From positions 744,001 to 808,000 of the forward strand of contig JAKOGH010000721.1 in NCBI GenBank assembly GCA_024811115.1: a stretch of DNA of 64,000 bases. Direction: 5' to 3'. Both the position numbers and the translations under genes were made by a program. The DNA comes from Terana coerulea. Lineage: Eukaryota; Basidiomycota; Agaricomycetes; Polyporales; Phanerochaetaceae. Below are positions 12,203 to 23,885 of the stretch, one piece after another. Every line of letters begins with the position of its first letter. The first letter of the stretch is position 1. The notes under the pieces are model-generated. The model was not told the DNA's origin, searched no databases, and saw nothing but the letters and a program-made list of their open reading frames with translations.

Positions 12203-13257
12203 AGTAAGGCTCCAACCATGTGGTTTATTTACCATTTATAAATGTTTACAACCGTTTACATTTACTATATATTTACACCAAGGGCTGTAAATGGTCCTAA
12301 ACAGTTTAGTACACAGTAAATAAATGGTTCCCTTGAGGGCCACCAAGCAGCCTCTGTGAGTGTTGAGGAGGCATGATTAGGGCCTTTCCCGTATCTAATG
12401 GCTTAGTATACATTCAATCTTTCTATGTGAGGCATCCATGGCCACTTATCTCCCGCCTCCCGCCATTCCACCGAACATGTCACAAATGTGACAGTGACTT
12501 GACCAACCCCGCGGAGCGCCGAAAGCGCCAGGACTTTCTAACAGCCCGCCGATGCTTGCAGACAGATATTCTCGCCTACTTTCAGGCTTAGAACCCTCGG
12601 AGAACACTCTAGACTAGCCTAGGGAGAGCAATGATACAAGAGCGGGCAGTTTAGCTCCCTCTTGCCCAAAAACCATATATTTACCGTGTATAAACTGTTT
12701 ACAACCATCTATTTGCCATACTATGACTGGCCCCACGTTTATAAGGATTCCTACTCTTTAAGGGGCTGCTCCCGCGTTACTACGATTTTCCTCATAAATC
12801 CTGGTACACCAGTGCAATACTGCCTTGCGCACGTACCTGCATTTTCTCTGTATTTTTAAGATGAGTGTAGAGCGAATGGGAGAGGCTCTTTCGAGAGAAC
12901 CCACCTTTCAAAATTATGGGCGGCATCACAGAATTTCCCAATTCAGCGATGATCCTGCATGCGGATTGGTCGATAGGATGATTAGCGCCAAAATGGGCTG
13001 GTTCTTGCAAACGGCCGTCATTCGAGCTTCACCAAAATTCCTATCCCTCCCGCTCACGAAATTGCACAAACCAACTTCACAGCCGCTTAAGATCCTCCCC
13101 AAGGATCTGAAAAAAAATTCTGGGCACCAACGAGTTGCAAGGGGGCGCAGGAAAGCGAAATTATAAAGGTGGTTCAATCATAAACGTGGGGCCAGTCATA
13201 GTATACCATTTATTTACACAAAAAGGTAAATGTAAACTAAATGGTTGGAGCCTTACT
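12203..13257. mobile_element. Putative non-autonomous DNA transposon with 17-bp terminal inverted repeats
   Basis: The left end AGTAAGGCTCCAACCAT (12203-12219) is repeated exactly in reverse at 13241-13257, bounding 1,055 bp. The ends are AT-rich and full of TTTAC/GTAAA motifs, and the interior carries no long conserved coding frame, so a transposase is absent. The flanks CTACCAG (12196-12202) and CTGCCAG (13256-13262) are nearly equal and could be a degraded or overlapping target duplication; this is uncertain. It sits 64 bp from a tRNA-Lys gene. A foldback or MITE-like element is the simplest reading; the superfamily cannot be told. Confidence 0.6.
12718..13204. repeat. Nested 25-bp inverted repeat inside the element
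   Basis: Bases 12718-12742 recur as an exact reverse complement at 13180-13204 (core TGACTGGCCCCACG). The right copy lies directly inside the outer right end, while the left copy is about 500 bp inside the outer left end. This suggests either an element inserted within a related element or an internal rearrangement of one foldback element. Confidence 0.6.
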
Positions 13258-13321
13258 GCCAGAGCGGCTTAAACCTTAAGTTGTGCGCCAGGTTGGTATA
13301 GCGAAAGAAGCAAAAACAACT

Positions 13322-13425
13322 AGCCCACCGCGAGGGTCGAACTCGCAGCCTTCAGATCGCTGGATCTGTTACGATCACCCGCACTCGTAAGAGTCTGACG
13401 CTCTATCCGATTGAGCTAGGCGGGC
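13322..13425 (-). tRNA. tRNA-Lys(CTT) with a 30-nt intron
   Basis: Read on the minus strand, GCCCGCC pairs with GGTGGGC in the acceptor stem, the D arm is GCTC..GAGC, and the T arm contains GAGTTCGACCCTC. The anticodon loop is CTCTTAA (anticodon CTT). A 30-nt intron lies after A37, the canonical eukaryotic position. The mature part is 74 nt. A second copy with identical exons lies at 27048-27151. Confidence 0.93.
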
Positions 13426-13816
13426 GATGAAGGCTTCTATTTTAAAGTGACTATAAAGCACAGAGCAATCTGCTGGTGCCTGTCTGTAATTACCGGATCA
13501 AGGCCCTCACTTACTTAAGATTGTTGGTTTGAGGGTGGCACAGCGGCGACCAAGAAGTGTGCTTTGTCAAATAAATAAACCCAGCTTTTTATATGCCGAG
13601 TTGTGTGAGGTACTACCGTGAGCAGAGCGGTGTATGTCGTTTCGAGGGAGCGGTGAGGCATCGGGGAGGAAAGGCCGGGGTCCGTGATGCGGATGCAATT
13701 GGAATTGAGTGCCTGCCTCTTGTTCCCAGGCGCGCGGGCTGGCAGCAGACGCTTTCGCGGGCTTTCTTCCTTTCCCATCTCTTCCACCTTCCACTTTCCT
13801 TCACACTTCAGACGAG
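13426..13816. other. Upstream region of the GH72 gene
   Basis: Contains an AT-rich TTTTTATATG near 13585 and a pyrimidine-rich CTTCCTTTCCC stretch just before the GH72 start, typical of a highly expressed fungal promoter or leader. No other gene was seen. Confidence 0.45.
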
Positions 13817-15843
13817 ATGCGCTCGACGTCTCGCTCCGCCAAGGCACTTGCTGCGGCCGTCGTTCTCGCCACCAGTGCGCACGCCGTGCAAAAGGTGTCC
13901 AGGCAGGGCCGGTACCTCTACAACGCGGACGGTAGCAGGTTCTACATCAAGGGTGTGGCATATCAACCCCAGGGTACGTCTCGACGATATCTGGTTGTTC
14001 GTCTGTTCTTACAGACTGTTGCAGGTGAGGTCGTCGCCGACCCTAACAATCCTTTCGGAGAGCCCACGACCTTTGTCGACGCTCTTGCTGACGGCAACGG
14101 CTGTACTCGCGACCTGCCCTTCCTTCAACAGCTGGGTGTTAATGTCATTCGTGCCTACAGCGTGGACTCCTCGCAAAACCACGACTCATGTATGAGCACG
14201 TTTAGCAATGCGGGTATCTACACTATGTAAGCCTCCTAAGTTTCCCCCACACATCCGACCGTGCTGACCCCGTTGCAGCATTGACCTGTCACTGCCCGTA
14301 AACGGCTCTATTGACCGCGCCCAGCCGGCATGGTCAACAAACCTGTTGGACCTCTACCTCGGGACAATCGACACATTCTCAAAGTACGACAACGTGCTGG
14401 CTTACAACGTCGGTAACGAAGTTATCACTCAGGCTAATGCCACGAATGCCGCTGCGTTCATCAAGGCTGCAGCGCGAGATGTGAAATCCTACCTGTATGT
14501 CCATTTCACTCTGACGCTACCCGTGTGACCCCTAAAGCTTCCGCAATCAGGTCTTCCAAGAGCTCCTCTGCCCTTGTAGGTTATGCCGCCATTGATGCCG
14601 ACGATAGCTGGCTCGTACCATTCGCAAACTACATGAGCTGCGACTCCGATGGTGGCAACTCCGGTGCGACTTCCCTCGACCTGTTCGGTCTCAACAACTA
14701 GTGAGTACCACCTGTGCCGTCAGCTTACTTCGGACATTAACTCGTTACAGCGAATGGTGTGGTGATGCCCAGCCCAGTGCCTACTCAGACAAGAACGGCG
14801 CCTTCGCTGGCTACAATGTTGCTGCATACTTCAGTGAATACGGCAGTGTGTCATGCCCTCCTCGTCTCTGGACCGAAGTCGGCACGCTCTTCAGCTCCCC
14901 CATGACCGACATTTGGTCCGGCGGTGTCGCCTTCAGCTACTTCCCCGCGCAGAGCGCCGCCGGGCAGTTCGGCATGGTCAACATCTCCTCGGACGGCTCG
15001 TCGGTGACCACCTCCGACGACTTCAACCGGCTGAAGACCCAGTACGGCCAAATCTCCCCACCCAACAGCCCGAGCGCCTCCGGCACGACGACCTTCCCCG
15101 CGTGCCCGACCCAGAACAGCACCTTCCTCGCCAGCACGAAGCTCCCGCCCGACCCCCAATGACGCCACCTGTGGCTGCCTGACGAGCACCTTCGCGTGCC
15201 AGTTCACGCCCAAGACGTCCAACACCTCGGCGATCATTGGCCCGCTCATCAACGAGGCGTGTGGCCTTCTCGGCCAGGCCGGCGGCAGCTGCGACGGCAT
15301 TGCTGCGGATGGTGCTGCTGGCACCTACGGCGCTGCGTCTTTCTGTGATGCTTGTACGTCATTTTTCTCCTTCACTCCTTCTTTCCCTCGCACCTTCCGC
15401 CTCCGAGCACGCACGCACACACGCGTCCTCTTTTTTTTTGATCCGCATCTCTGAACGCATAGGCTAACAACTGTTTCGCGCAGCCACCAAGCTCTCGTAC
15501 GTGATCGACCAGTACTATGAGAAGACGAGCCGCAACGCGCAGTCGTGCGACTTCGGCGGGAACGCGACGGTCAACGCGAAGGCGCCGTCGAACAGCGCGG
15601 GCGTCGCCGCCGCGCAGAGCTCCTGCCTCGCGAATGCCGCCGCGACGTTCGTGCCCTCCGCGCCCGCGACAACGTCCGGCAGTGGGTCCGCCGCCACCGG
15701 CTCGTCTAGCTCCAGCTCCGGCTCCGGCAGCGGCTCCAGTGGTTCGAACGGCGCGGGTGCCCTCGTCGGCTCGACCGCGCTCGCTGGTGCGCTTACCGCG
15801 GCGGTCTTCAGCGTCGTCGGCGGGTTGTTGGTGCTCGCGTAAA
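13817..15843 (+). CDS. GPI-anchored 1,3-beta-glucanosyltransferase, GH72 (Gas/Gel type) with X8 module
   Basis: Remodels cell-wall beta-1,3-glucan by cutting and rejoining chains at the outer face of the plasma membrane. A signal peptide (SAKALAAAVVLATSAHA) is followed by the GH72 fold: FYIKGVAYQP, NVIRAYSVD, the acid/base Glu in YNVGNEVI and the nucleophile Glu in AYFSEYGSV. After the catalytic domain comes a Cys-rich X8/CBM43 module (DATCGCLTSTFACQF to SRNAQSCDF), a Ser/Gly-rich linker and a hydrophobic GPI-attachment tail ending at TAA 15841-15843. At 15151 one extra G puts the X8 module out of frame (LPPDPQ-stop versus LPPTPNDATCGC). No intron fits, so an indel is likely. It converges on the chitin deacetylase gene. 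Confidence 0.92.
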
Positions 15844-16641
15844 CAGCACCGGCATCACCTTTCACTGTTCTTCTTGCTCCCAGTGACACTCGCGGTTTTG
15901 TTTCTTACTGGTACAAAATCGGGGGACAGCGTGTACACGCGGCCTCGTCGTCGTGGACTCTGGACTTCTTTTAATTACTCGGTTTGTTCGGTCAGACTTG
16001 ATATATCCCAATCCCACGGACTCAAGGTTCCCCAGCTCTCCTTTACTAGTGTACTTCCATCCCGTTCTATGCATACCCCATCTTTGACCTGGTCACACAC
16101 CTATGAGTAGTGCGTCTTAATCGATACCAGCACATGAACACGGCCATGCTACGCTTGCGCTTCGTAGCGTTGATATGCACCGTACAAAGCTGTGAGATGA
16201 GGGTGTTCAGGGTTTGGAAGCGACTCGACAGCACTATCTTTCAAAGTGACGCGACATCGCACAAACTGCCCTACATGAGTTTCAAAACTAGTAGCTCTAA
16301 TGCATATCAGGCCAACGCGAGAATTCGCTTTTCGTTACGCTACACGACAGGATACCGCCCAGCGGAACGAGTAACGGCTGCACAAGAATGTACGAGAAGG
16401 GATGATACGAGTCCGTTGGGTGCGTCCATCCGTTGCCAACGGTGGACAGTGAACGCTACTAAAAAGGGCGTGGGTAATAGTACTAGGTGGATGAGGTCAT
16501 GTACAGAGGCGACAGAGGATGCATGGCAACTAAACAATAATGAAGACAGGACAGGTCCAGGCGAGGAGTGAGTCTAATATGGCTATGACGGAGGATAATT
16601 GTCCACGTTGGTATTACAGTTGTGAGGGGCGAACCACAACA
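15844..16641. other. Long spacer between convergent wall genes
   Basis: The 3' flanks of the GH72 and chitin deacetylase genes. No coding frame with intron support, RNA or repeat was recognised. Confidence 0.5.
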
Positions 16642-18312
16642 TTACAGGAGGGTAACGAAGCCCGCGAATAGCGCTGCGGCAGAGACGCCAGCCATCATGA
16701 GAGCGCTGCTCACGCCGACGGCGGTGGCGCCGTTGCTGCCGCCGTTGTTGTTGTTAGCGGCGCTACCGCTTGCATTGCCCGTCGCTTGCGCAGAGCCAGC
16801 AGCACCGGAGGACAGGGTGCCAACCGCATCTGTATCAGCACAAATGTCAGCGAAAAAGATCAGGAGTGAGACATGTGATCTACGCACTGGATGCCGAAGG
16901 GAGCGGGTTCGTCGAGTTGTCGTTCGTCTCGAGGTACGCGTCGTTCATCGGCTTGTTCAAGCACGAGATGACGGGCTTGATGTCGAGCTTGGGCTGGTAC
17001 GCCAGACCGGCGGGCAGGACGTAACCAGTCGCAAGGTCAACCGTCTGCGCAAACAAGTCGTGCTCGAGGACGATAAAACCGGTGTTCAGCGTCGAGACGT
17101 TGCCCATGATGTTCTCCCAGTTCTGGAGCACTTGACTGACGCTAACGGTGCCGCCGGCAATGTTGTAATCTGTTGCGGAATTTGATCGGAGTAAGATGAA
17201 TGAACGGGACGAAAACTCTCAGGACAACGCTTACCGTTCGTGTCGAAGGTTGCGGTTTGCGAAATGCGTGTCCACATGATGGGCTCCAAACCCATGGCCC
17301 TACCGATGGCCCGAACACGATTGTCGATGTCTCCGTAAGGAGGGCGCCAGTAGATGGGGGTCACGCCGAGGACGTCCTTGATAATCTTCTTCGACCAACC
17401 GAGCTCAGCAATGACACCCTCCGTCGAGACGGTGGTCATCGCCGGGTGGGACCACGTGTGAGCTGCGATCTGATGCTGGGCCATGTACTCCTCCTGAAGG
17501 AGGGCAGGGTACGAGATCGCACGAGAGCCGACAACAAAGAACGTCGTCTTGAGGTTCTGCTGGTCCAGGTACTGGAGGAGGTTGGGGGTGTAGGGTGCCG
17601 GGCCGTCGTCGTAGGTGAGGCCCCAAGTGAGTTTATCAGGGCAGGTAGTGATGTCGGTGTCCTGAACGCAACCACCGCACGTCCACCAGCAACGACTCTG
17701 GTCGGTGGCGAAGCTGGGGTTAGCACCGCAACCACCGGGTTGAGTGGGCTCAAGGTCAGGGATATCGATGCCGGAGTTCTTGACATCTTGGATCCACTGC
17801 TGGACCTCGGGCGAGTCGGTGGGCGGAGCCCTATCCAGCGCCGGGTAGTTGGCGGGCGACAAAGTTGCGACTGAAAAAAGACAAGACGTCAGAGCGCCGA
17901 AGAAGGTTTCCAGGGTTCAACAATACGTACTGTTCGGCAGGGGCGGCGCGTTGGAGAGGAACGTGGGGGTGGCTCCCGCAGCGTAGGTGGTGGTCACGCC
18001 GAGCGTCGCCTGAGTTGTGAGGGTTCCCGCCACAAGATTCGAGAGAGAGACAGCGGTAGGGTTAGTCGAGGGCAGCGACCACGAGACAGAAGGGGGTAGG
18101 CTGCTGGTTAGAGCGCCTGCCGTGGCTCCAGTACCAGACGAGCCGGTGACTACAGCAGAGCCTGTTGCAGCTGGCGCGGACGCAGAGGAACCCTGGGAGA
18201 CGGCGGCCGACGAAGAGGCCGCAGGGGGCGCAGAGGACGCTTGACGGGCGACGTTGCCTGCGTGGACGGCGACGGGCAGCACGATGGCTGCAGAGAGGAC
18301 GGAGAGCTTCAT
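16642..18312 (-). CDS. GPI-anchored chitin deacetylase (polysaccharide deacetylase, CE4)
   Basis: Deacetylates chitin to chitosan in the wall. From the ATG at 18312 there is a signal peptide (MKLSVLSAAIVLPVAVHAG), a Ser/Ala-rich stretch, a Cys-containing linker (GGCGANPS to CWWTCGGC) and the NodB domain: motif 1 TYDDGP with the metal Asp, motif 2 HTWSHP with the two His ligands, motif 3 RPPYGD, and later the VLEHDL motif. A Ser/Asn/Gly spacer and a hydrophobic tail (MMAGVSAAALFAGFVTLL) mark a GPI signal. Introns are small and keep frame. A TATAAG on the minus strand lies about 115 bp upstream. Neighbours are the convergent GH72 gene and the upstream SET-type chaperone gene. Confidence 0.93.
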
Positions 18313-18676
18313 GGTTGTTCGTGAGCTTGTTTCTGGTAAAGACCGACGAAGAGTAAGTGAGGGAGATTGCAGCCCCGTGTGGAAAGGGGAGAATGTCGCC
18401 GGGGCAGGAGAAGTCGATGGTGGGAGTCTTATAGAAACAGAACAAACCGTCCGAGGGCAGAAGGCGGTCAACACGCGCAAACCCCATCACGGCGGCTTCT
18501 CGGCATCTGCCCCGACCGCCTTCCCCTCAAGGCTCATGTGCTCTCCCGACCTGCCTAATTTTAGGCTGTGATCTCATACCACCCACCGCCAGGCAAGAAG
18601 GGCAGCAGTTAGGGAAGAAACAGGTAGAATATATGCGCGGAAAATATTCACAGCAGCTCGTCTACTCTACAGCATC
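18313..18676. other. Promoter region of the chitin deacetylase gene
   Basis: Lies between the deacetylase start and the stop of the next minus gene. Holds the TATA-like site at 18428-18433 and a C/T-rich stretch on the minus strand; nothing else was seen. Confidence 0.45.
18428..18433 (-). promoter_or_regulatory. TATA-like box of the chitin deacetylase gene
   Basis: TATAAG on the minus strand, about 115 bp before the ATG at 18312, with a pyrimidine-rich leader between. Confidence 0.4.
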
Positions 18677-19724
18677 TTACACCTTGCGCTTCTTCACGCG
18701 CGGCTTTTCGAGGTCAATCTCATCCTCATTCTCGTCCTCCTCCTCATCGTCCTCGTCGTCGCTGTCGAGGTCGTCGCCGCCCTTCTCGCCGAGGAAGTAC
18801 TCGATCGCCTCCGGGAACACGTCGTGCGCAATGTTCACACCGAGCTGCAACAGATCCGTCAGTCGGGAGCGGCAGCGCGTCAAACAAACCGCGGCTCACG
18901 TCGAAGTGGTCCGTCGCGATCTCGAAGAAGTTGAAGAAGCTGCCGCTGTCAGACGGCATGTCGTCGTCGGCTGCGTCAACTACGCGAGGGTACTGTTTTG
19001 TCAGATTGTGGGCGTCATCCTTCCAGTCAATCTTGAAAGCCTGCGACGAACAGTCAGAGGAAAGATTTCCGGGCGTCCGGCGCTGCAAGCGCACCTGGGG
19101 CTCAACGTCCCGCTCCCATGAGAACTCAAACATTGTGTCGGTGATACCATTCTCATCCGGCTTGTCGTCGGTTGCGGCCGCAGGCTGCACGTACTTGTAT
19201 TCCTTCTTGAGAACAGGGCTAGCGAAGAAGGGGTTCTCCTTGAAGTGCTGCATTCATGGAGCCCTTGAGCAAGGCTGATATCCGCCGCGAGCGAGCAACA
19301 CTTACGAATTCAATGGTGAACGCCCGGAACTCCTTGGGGTCCCGGACGAGCCAGACGTCCTCCAAGTACGAGAGCGCGAGCTGGTCCGCGTTGTGCTGGC
19401 ACGTAATCGCGAACATCTCGTGGTTCATGAGCGCGACCGGGCCAGAACTTGTTGATCGCCTTCACCGCGGGCCGCCGCTTCTCATACACGGGCTGCATCT
19501 TCTCCGCCGCGCTGCGCCTCTAGAGGCACGCCCGCATGTTAGCATGCCGCGCCCGGGCAGCCAGAACGTGCACAACACGCACCTACGGCCAGCTCGACGC
19601 GGTGGTACAGCCGCTGCAGGCCTTGGAGCCGGACGGCGTCCTCGTCGGTGATGTCGACGTCACCCAGCGGGTTCTTCTCCTCCTCAGCACCGGGGGACGC
19701 ACGCTTGACGGCCTTGCCACTCAT
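18677..19724 (-). CDS. NAP-family histone chaperone, SET/TAF-I type
   Basis: A nuclear histone chaperone of the nucleosome assembly protein family. From the ATG at 19724 (MSGKAVKRASPG) come a dimerisation helix (LQGLQRLYHRVELA), the NAP core (VKAINKFWP, ALMNHEMFAI, ADQLALSYLEDVWLV, NPFFASPVLKKEYKYV, FNFFEIATDHFD, EAIEYFLGEKGGDD), an acidic tail of Asp/Glu and a basic end PRVKKRKV. The FWPVALMNH order and the short length match SET/Vps75-like rather than canonical NAP1 proteins. At about 19439 an extra G in a CCGGG run shifts KFWP out of frame with VALMNH; no intron is possible there. Confidence 0.88.
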
Positions 19725-19997
19725 GTTTGTCGGGCTCTGGGCGTGCAGAGGAAAGAATTTTTGGCGTGAGGGGCGCGAGAAACAGGAAAGTTGGCGTCGT
19801 GATTTGATGGAACTCCGCCTGTTTGCAGCCACGTGCGGCTCTTCACGTGCGGACGCGTCTAATCGACGCGTCTCGCGCACAAGCTTAGCCAGTTAGCCTG
19901 CAAACTTAAAGAGTAATCCAATAACAATATGTAAGGTAGAGCACAACGTCCCTCAGCTAAGTACAACACAAAATCAGAGCATACATAAAGTCAGTCA

Positions 19998-22675
19998 TCA
20001 GTCCTTCCGCTTGTCACCCATCTCAATCGCATTCAACTGACTGCCTGCACGCCGACGGGTGGAAGAGGCCTTCTCGCTGAGCACAGGGTCCAGGGCTGTG
20101 ATGCCGAATCCCTTGCCGTGGTGTCCGGAGCGGTACCCAGGACCATCGTAGTAGATAATGTCGGAGAGGGGAAGAAGGCGTGGCCAGTTCACGTACTCAA
20201 TGCCGTGAACAAAGACGAACGTCAGCGAGATGGCCACGAGCGTGAACCACAACACGAAGTAGTAGAACAAGGAGTAGTCTTCGGGCATGAAGTCAGTGTC
20301 GTCGACGCAGCTGAGCGTGCAAGCAGACGTACCGGACGTGCGTGGTAGGGTCAGGCCCGCAAAGATCATGAACACGGAGTACCACAAAATGTACGGCATC
20401 TGCAGATAAAAATAAGCGTTAGCTGTGATGTGGCGCGTCTTAGAAGCTACCCATGCTTACCGCGCGTGTAACGAGGGGGCGACGATCCGAGACAAGGGAG
20501 GCAGCCAACCAACCCCGTCGTGGCGTCCAAGTACCCGTCATGAGATCGAAAGCATCCTATAACAACGAGGCGTTCATGAAGCGGCAAGCATTGCAGTGCA
20601 GCGAGGTACACACCTGTCGCGCGCCATCGAAGAAGTTGTTCTTCAGATACCGCATGATGCTCTTGTAGCCGTCCTCCAGAGCTCCCATCTTTGTACGCTT
20701 GCCGGTACGGGTAAAGTCCACTTTCAACGCCCCCGTTCCGCTGTACGCGATGGAGATCTCATTCGCGTGGTCCGACCACACTGTATCGCATCGTCAGAAA
20801 CAAGAATTAGGAGGCAAACGCGACCGAATCCTTACTCTCGCGGAAGTCTTTGATGAGCGCCTCGTAGCTGTCAACAAACTCGCTTTCGTTGATGATGTTC
20901 AGCTCCTTGAGCTGCCTGGTGAGTGTCCACTTAGCAAACGCCGCTTGGGTCACGTTCGTGCGATCGAGGTTGTCCATGCAGTTTGTTCGGACGGTTCCTT
21001 TCTGAATCAGCACAGGTTCAGCTTTCCGAGAGTCAAGGTGGAAGTAACTGCGAGCCACTGTCAGCACAGATCTCAGACAACCACCAATTGACTAACCCTT
21101 GTCTCTTTAGGTCTTCTTCCACTTGCTCGATGAGGATATCGATGCGGTCCCAGCGCATGTTCTTGCATTCAGTGTGGAAATCGAAGTACTGGTAACGTAC
21201 TGTGGGCATATTGAGCTGTTCGAACGTATGCTCGTTAGTAAGGCCGCATGAGAATATTGCCAAATAAATGGTGTCACCTCTTTCATGCCGTGCTCGTACG
21301 CCTCCTTGACCGGTTTTTCATGACCTTTGTGGTTCACAAGGCTGACCAAGGTTGTCTCGCCATATATTGAGGTCTGCTCTTCAAAGTGTTTCCGGGCAGC
21401 GTCCAACTGTTGTTCAAATGGTCAAACCAAGAATATGAGAAGTGTGAATGCTACGCACTGTGTCCTGAAGACCCATTATTTGCAGATCCGGCTTATACCT
21501 AAGGGTGTTGATTTCCGCCCAAAATAGGGGCATGCTGCCGCGGATCTGCACAAAGCTGAGCTGGATGCTGGCTTCGTCTGTGCCGTCGTGGCTTGCATGG
21601 TCCACTAAAAGCACTTGTTCCGTCTCGACAAAGTTGGCGACGTGTCCTTGGTGGTCGATACCCCGCCTGAAGTACCGTGTGCCGGCGCGGTACCGCGAAC
21701 GACGGCTCATGAGACAAAGGCGTAGATGGTGTCCATTCACGCGCGCAGGGCGAATGTCGAAGGTGCCGTAGATGACTGGGAGGATGTAAGGACTAAGCTG
21801 CAGAATATGACTGTCAGCCTGAGAGTGTTTCAACTCAGTAGGATATGCGTACATTTTGGTCGCTACTTGACAGCGTCACGTCAATCAGACGCGACTGGAG
21901 GAATCTGTCATTTGAGCTGTGAGTTCATCCTTGATTTTCTGCCGTTGTGAGCAAACATACTTGTTCCAGAAGAACCTGTCATCTGCCTGTAAGAATCCCA
22001 AGGTGAGCATGCGCACAACGTACAGAATTGAATCAACTCACGACTTCCCACAACGCCTTGGTGCTGTCCTCCTTGAGTGACTCATATTGCGTCTGCAGCC
22101 TCCTGGTCAAGTCCCAGCCATAGCTGTAGAGGAAGTATCCGCCGTATAGATGCGAGCGAACAAGGGCGAGCAGGTGGGCTTCAACCGTGTTGGGGGGATT
22201 CTGTACAGAGACGTCGGGATTGAGGGGAAGGATTTCGTAGTCTGTGGCGCGGTAAACGTTGTTGTCCATGAAACGCCCTCGGAGTTCCCGTCCTGTTATG
22301 ATAACGATGTATTCAGCTGCTTTTTATCAGTAAAGGTGTTTTAAGAGAAGAGGGCAGTGGCGTACACATCACCAGTGTCACCATCCCGAGAATCCCGTAT
22401 ATTGTCTTCCCCGAACGCTCGGACGTCGCAGGCAGAGGGAATTTGGAGCTAAAAGACATGGATGAGACACTCCTAATGACGAGCGAGAACACTCACCATT
22501 GAGGACTATGTCACCGGAGTTCCTGTAGATAGTCAAGGAGCGGGCACCAACTGGCTCGGCGGGAACGAATGTGTAGGTTTCGTTGCCATTGGTATATCTA
22601 CAGAAAGTCAGCACAGACGCTGTCAGATACGAGATAGATGCTTTACAGATTGAGTCTCTGGTGTAGGGTTTTCAT
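19998..22675 (-). CDS. SAC1: Phosphoinositide phosphatase SAC1
   Basis: Dephosphorylates PI4P (and PI3P) at the ER/Golgi membrane. The start at 22675 gives [10 protein letters not shown], and spliced exons carry the Sac domain: [42 protein letters not shown] and the catalytic CX5R loop in [13 protein letters not shown]. Two C-terminal membrane spans follow ([14 protein letters not shown] and [19 protein letters not shown]), then a basic cytosolic tail ending in KRKD. Length is near 650-700 residues, as in fungal SAC1. All exon junctions keep frame. It shares a 149-bp divergent promoter with the U2A' gene. Confidence 0.96.
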
Positions 22676-22824
22676 GGCGTGGGCCAGAGGATGGAGGTGG
22701 TGTGCTTGAGAGGAGGGGTGCAGCGCTTAGGAGTAGGCACGCTTGTTTCGTCCCTCATACCACCACCCGACCTGGAGGCACGTCTCCCTCGGCCTCGCCG
22801 CAAACGGTCACCGCGTAGTCCAAC
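22676..22824. promoter_or_regulatory. Compact bidirectional promoter between SAC1 and LEA1
   Basis: Only 149 bp separate the two start codons, which point away from each other, so both genes must be driven from this interval. No clear TATA box was seen; it holds C/T-rich stretches on both strands. Confidence 0.6.
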
Positions 22825-23728
22825 ATGAAGCTCACGCCAGAGCTCCTGGTCTCCGTTCCTTCGACGCTCAACGCCGTGAAGGAACGTCAGCTCGACCTAC
22901 GAGGTATGATTGCACCGAATCTATGCTCATACCCATAATAAACTTGCTCATAGGATATACCATCCCGGCCATCGAAAACTTGGGTGTGACCAAGGTATGT
23001 TGATATTAACTGCAATGCATATTCGCCACAATATCAAGGATGATTTCTTCTGCAGGACAGCCATGATTGCATTGACTTGACCGACAACTCCATCCTAGTG
23101 CTCGGCAACATCCCTCTGCTCCGCCGGCTACGCACCCTCCTACTCGCCAACAACCGAATATCCTCCATCTCATCCTCCCTCCATCTCTCCGTACCGAACC
23201 TCACGACCCTTGTCCTAACCAATAACAACCTTGTCGAGTTTGGCGACCTCGAACCTTTGAAGGATGTCAAGGGCCTCCAATACCTCTCCTTGTTGGGAAA
23301 CCCAGTACGGGAAAAGAAATGGTACCGCGAGTGGCTTGCTTGGCGGATACCCGGTCTGAGAGTTTTGGATTTCCAGAGAATTCGCGACAATGTGGGACGC
23401 GTCCCTCAATCTGCACATCGCGCGCACGCTAACGTTGGCTTAGGAGAGACAAACAGCGAAGGCGTTGTTCCTCACAGCGGACAATCTGCCCACACAACTC
23501 GCTACGACATTGTCCACAACCGTCTCAACGCACACGAAAGCAGCTGTCAATACCGACGAACCGCGGCCGGTGGTAGCGCCAGGCAAGGCCGGCCGCTTGA
23601 TGTCAAAAGAGGAGGCGCAACGGGTCAAGGAGGCGATTGCGAAGGCGACGTCGATAGAGGAGATCAGGAGGCTGGAGAGGAGCTTGAAGGAGGGCTTCAT
23701 GCCGACGATGGACGCTGTAGGTGCATGA
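22825..23728 (+). CDS. LEA1: U2 small nuclear ribonucleoprotein A' (leucine-rich repeat)
   Basis: The spliceosomal U2A' protein, which binds U2 snRNA with U2B''. Starts MKLTPELLVSVPSTLNAVKE, then LDLRGYTIPAIENLG and leucine-rich repeats (IDLTDNSILVLGNIPLL, LRTLLLANNRIS, LTTLVLTNNNLVEF, LQYLSLLGNPV), followed by the cap motif YREWLAWRIPGLRVLDF. The last exon, entered through a 51-nt intron with branch site GCTAACG, gives a basic helical tail (LMSKEEAQRVKEAI) ending at TGA 23726-23728. Length, about 240 residues, and order match U2A'. Confidence 0.94.
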
Positions 23729-23885
23729 CCGTCTCTCACGCTTTGGGCGAGGGTGTACAACAAAAGCTGTATTTCTCAGCTGTATTCTTGGTGCGATCAG
23801 CAGTCTGCTATATGTGTTACATTGATATCTGTTCTTGCACTGGAGATCGAGCATTGCACATGTCATACGTATTCTAGCTGTTGTC

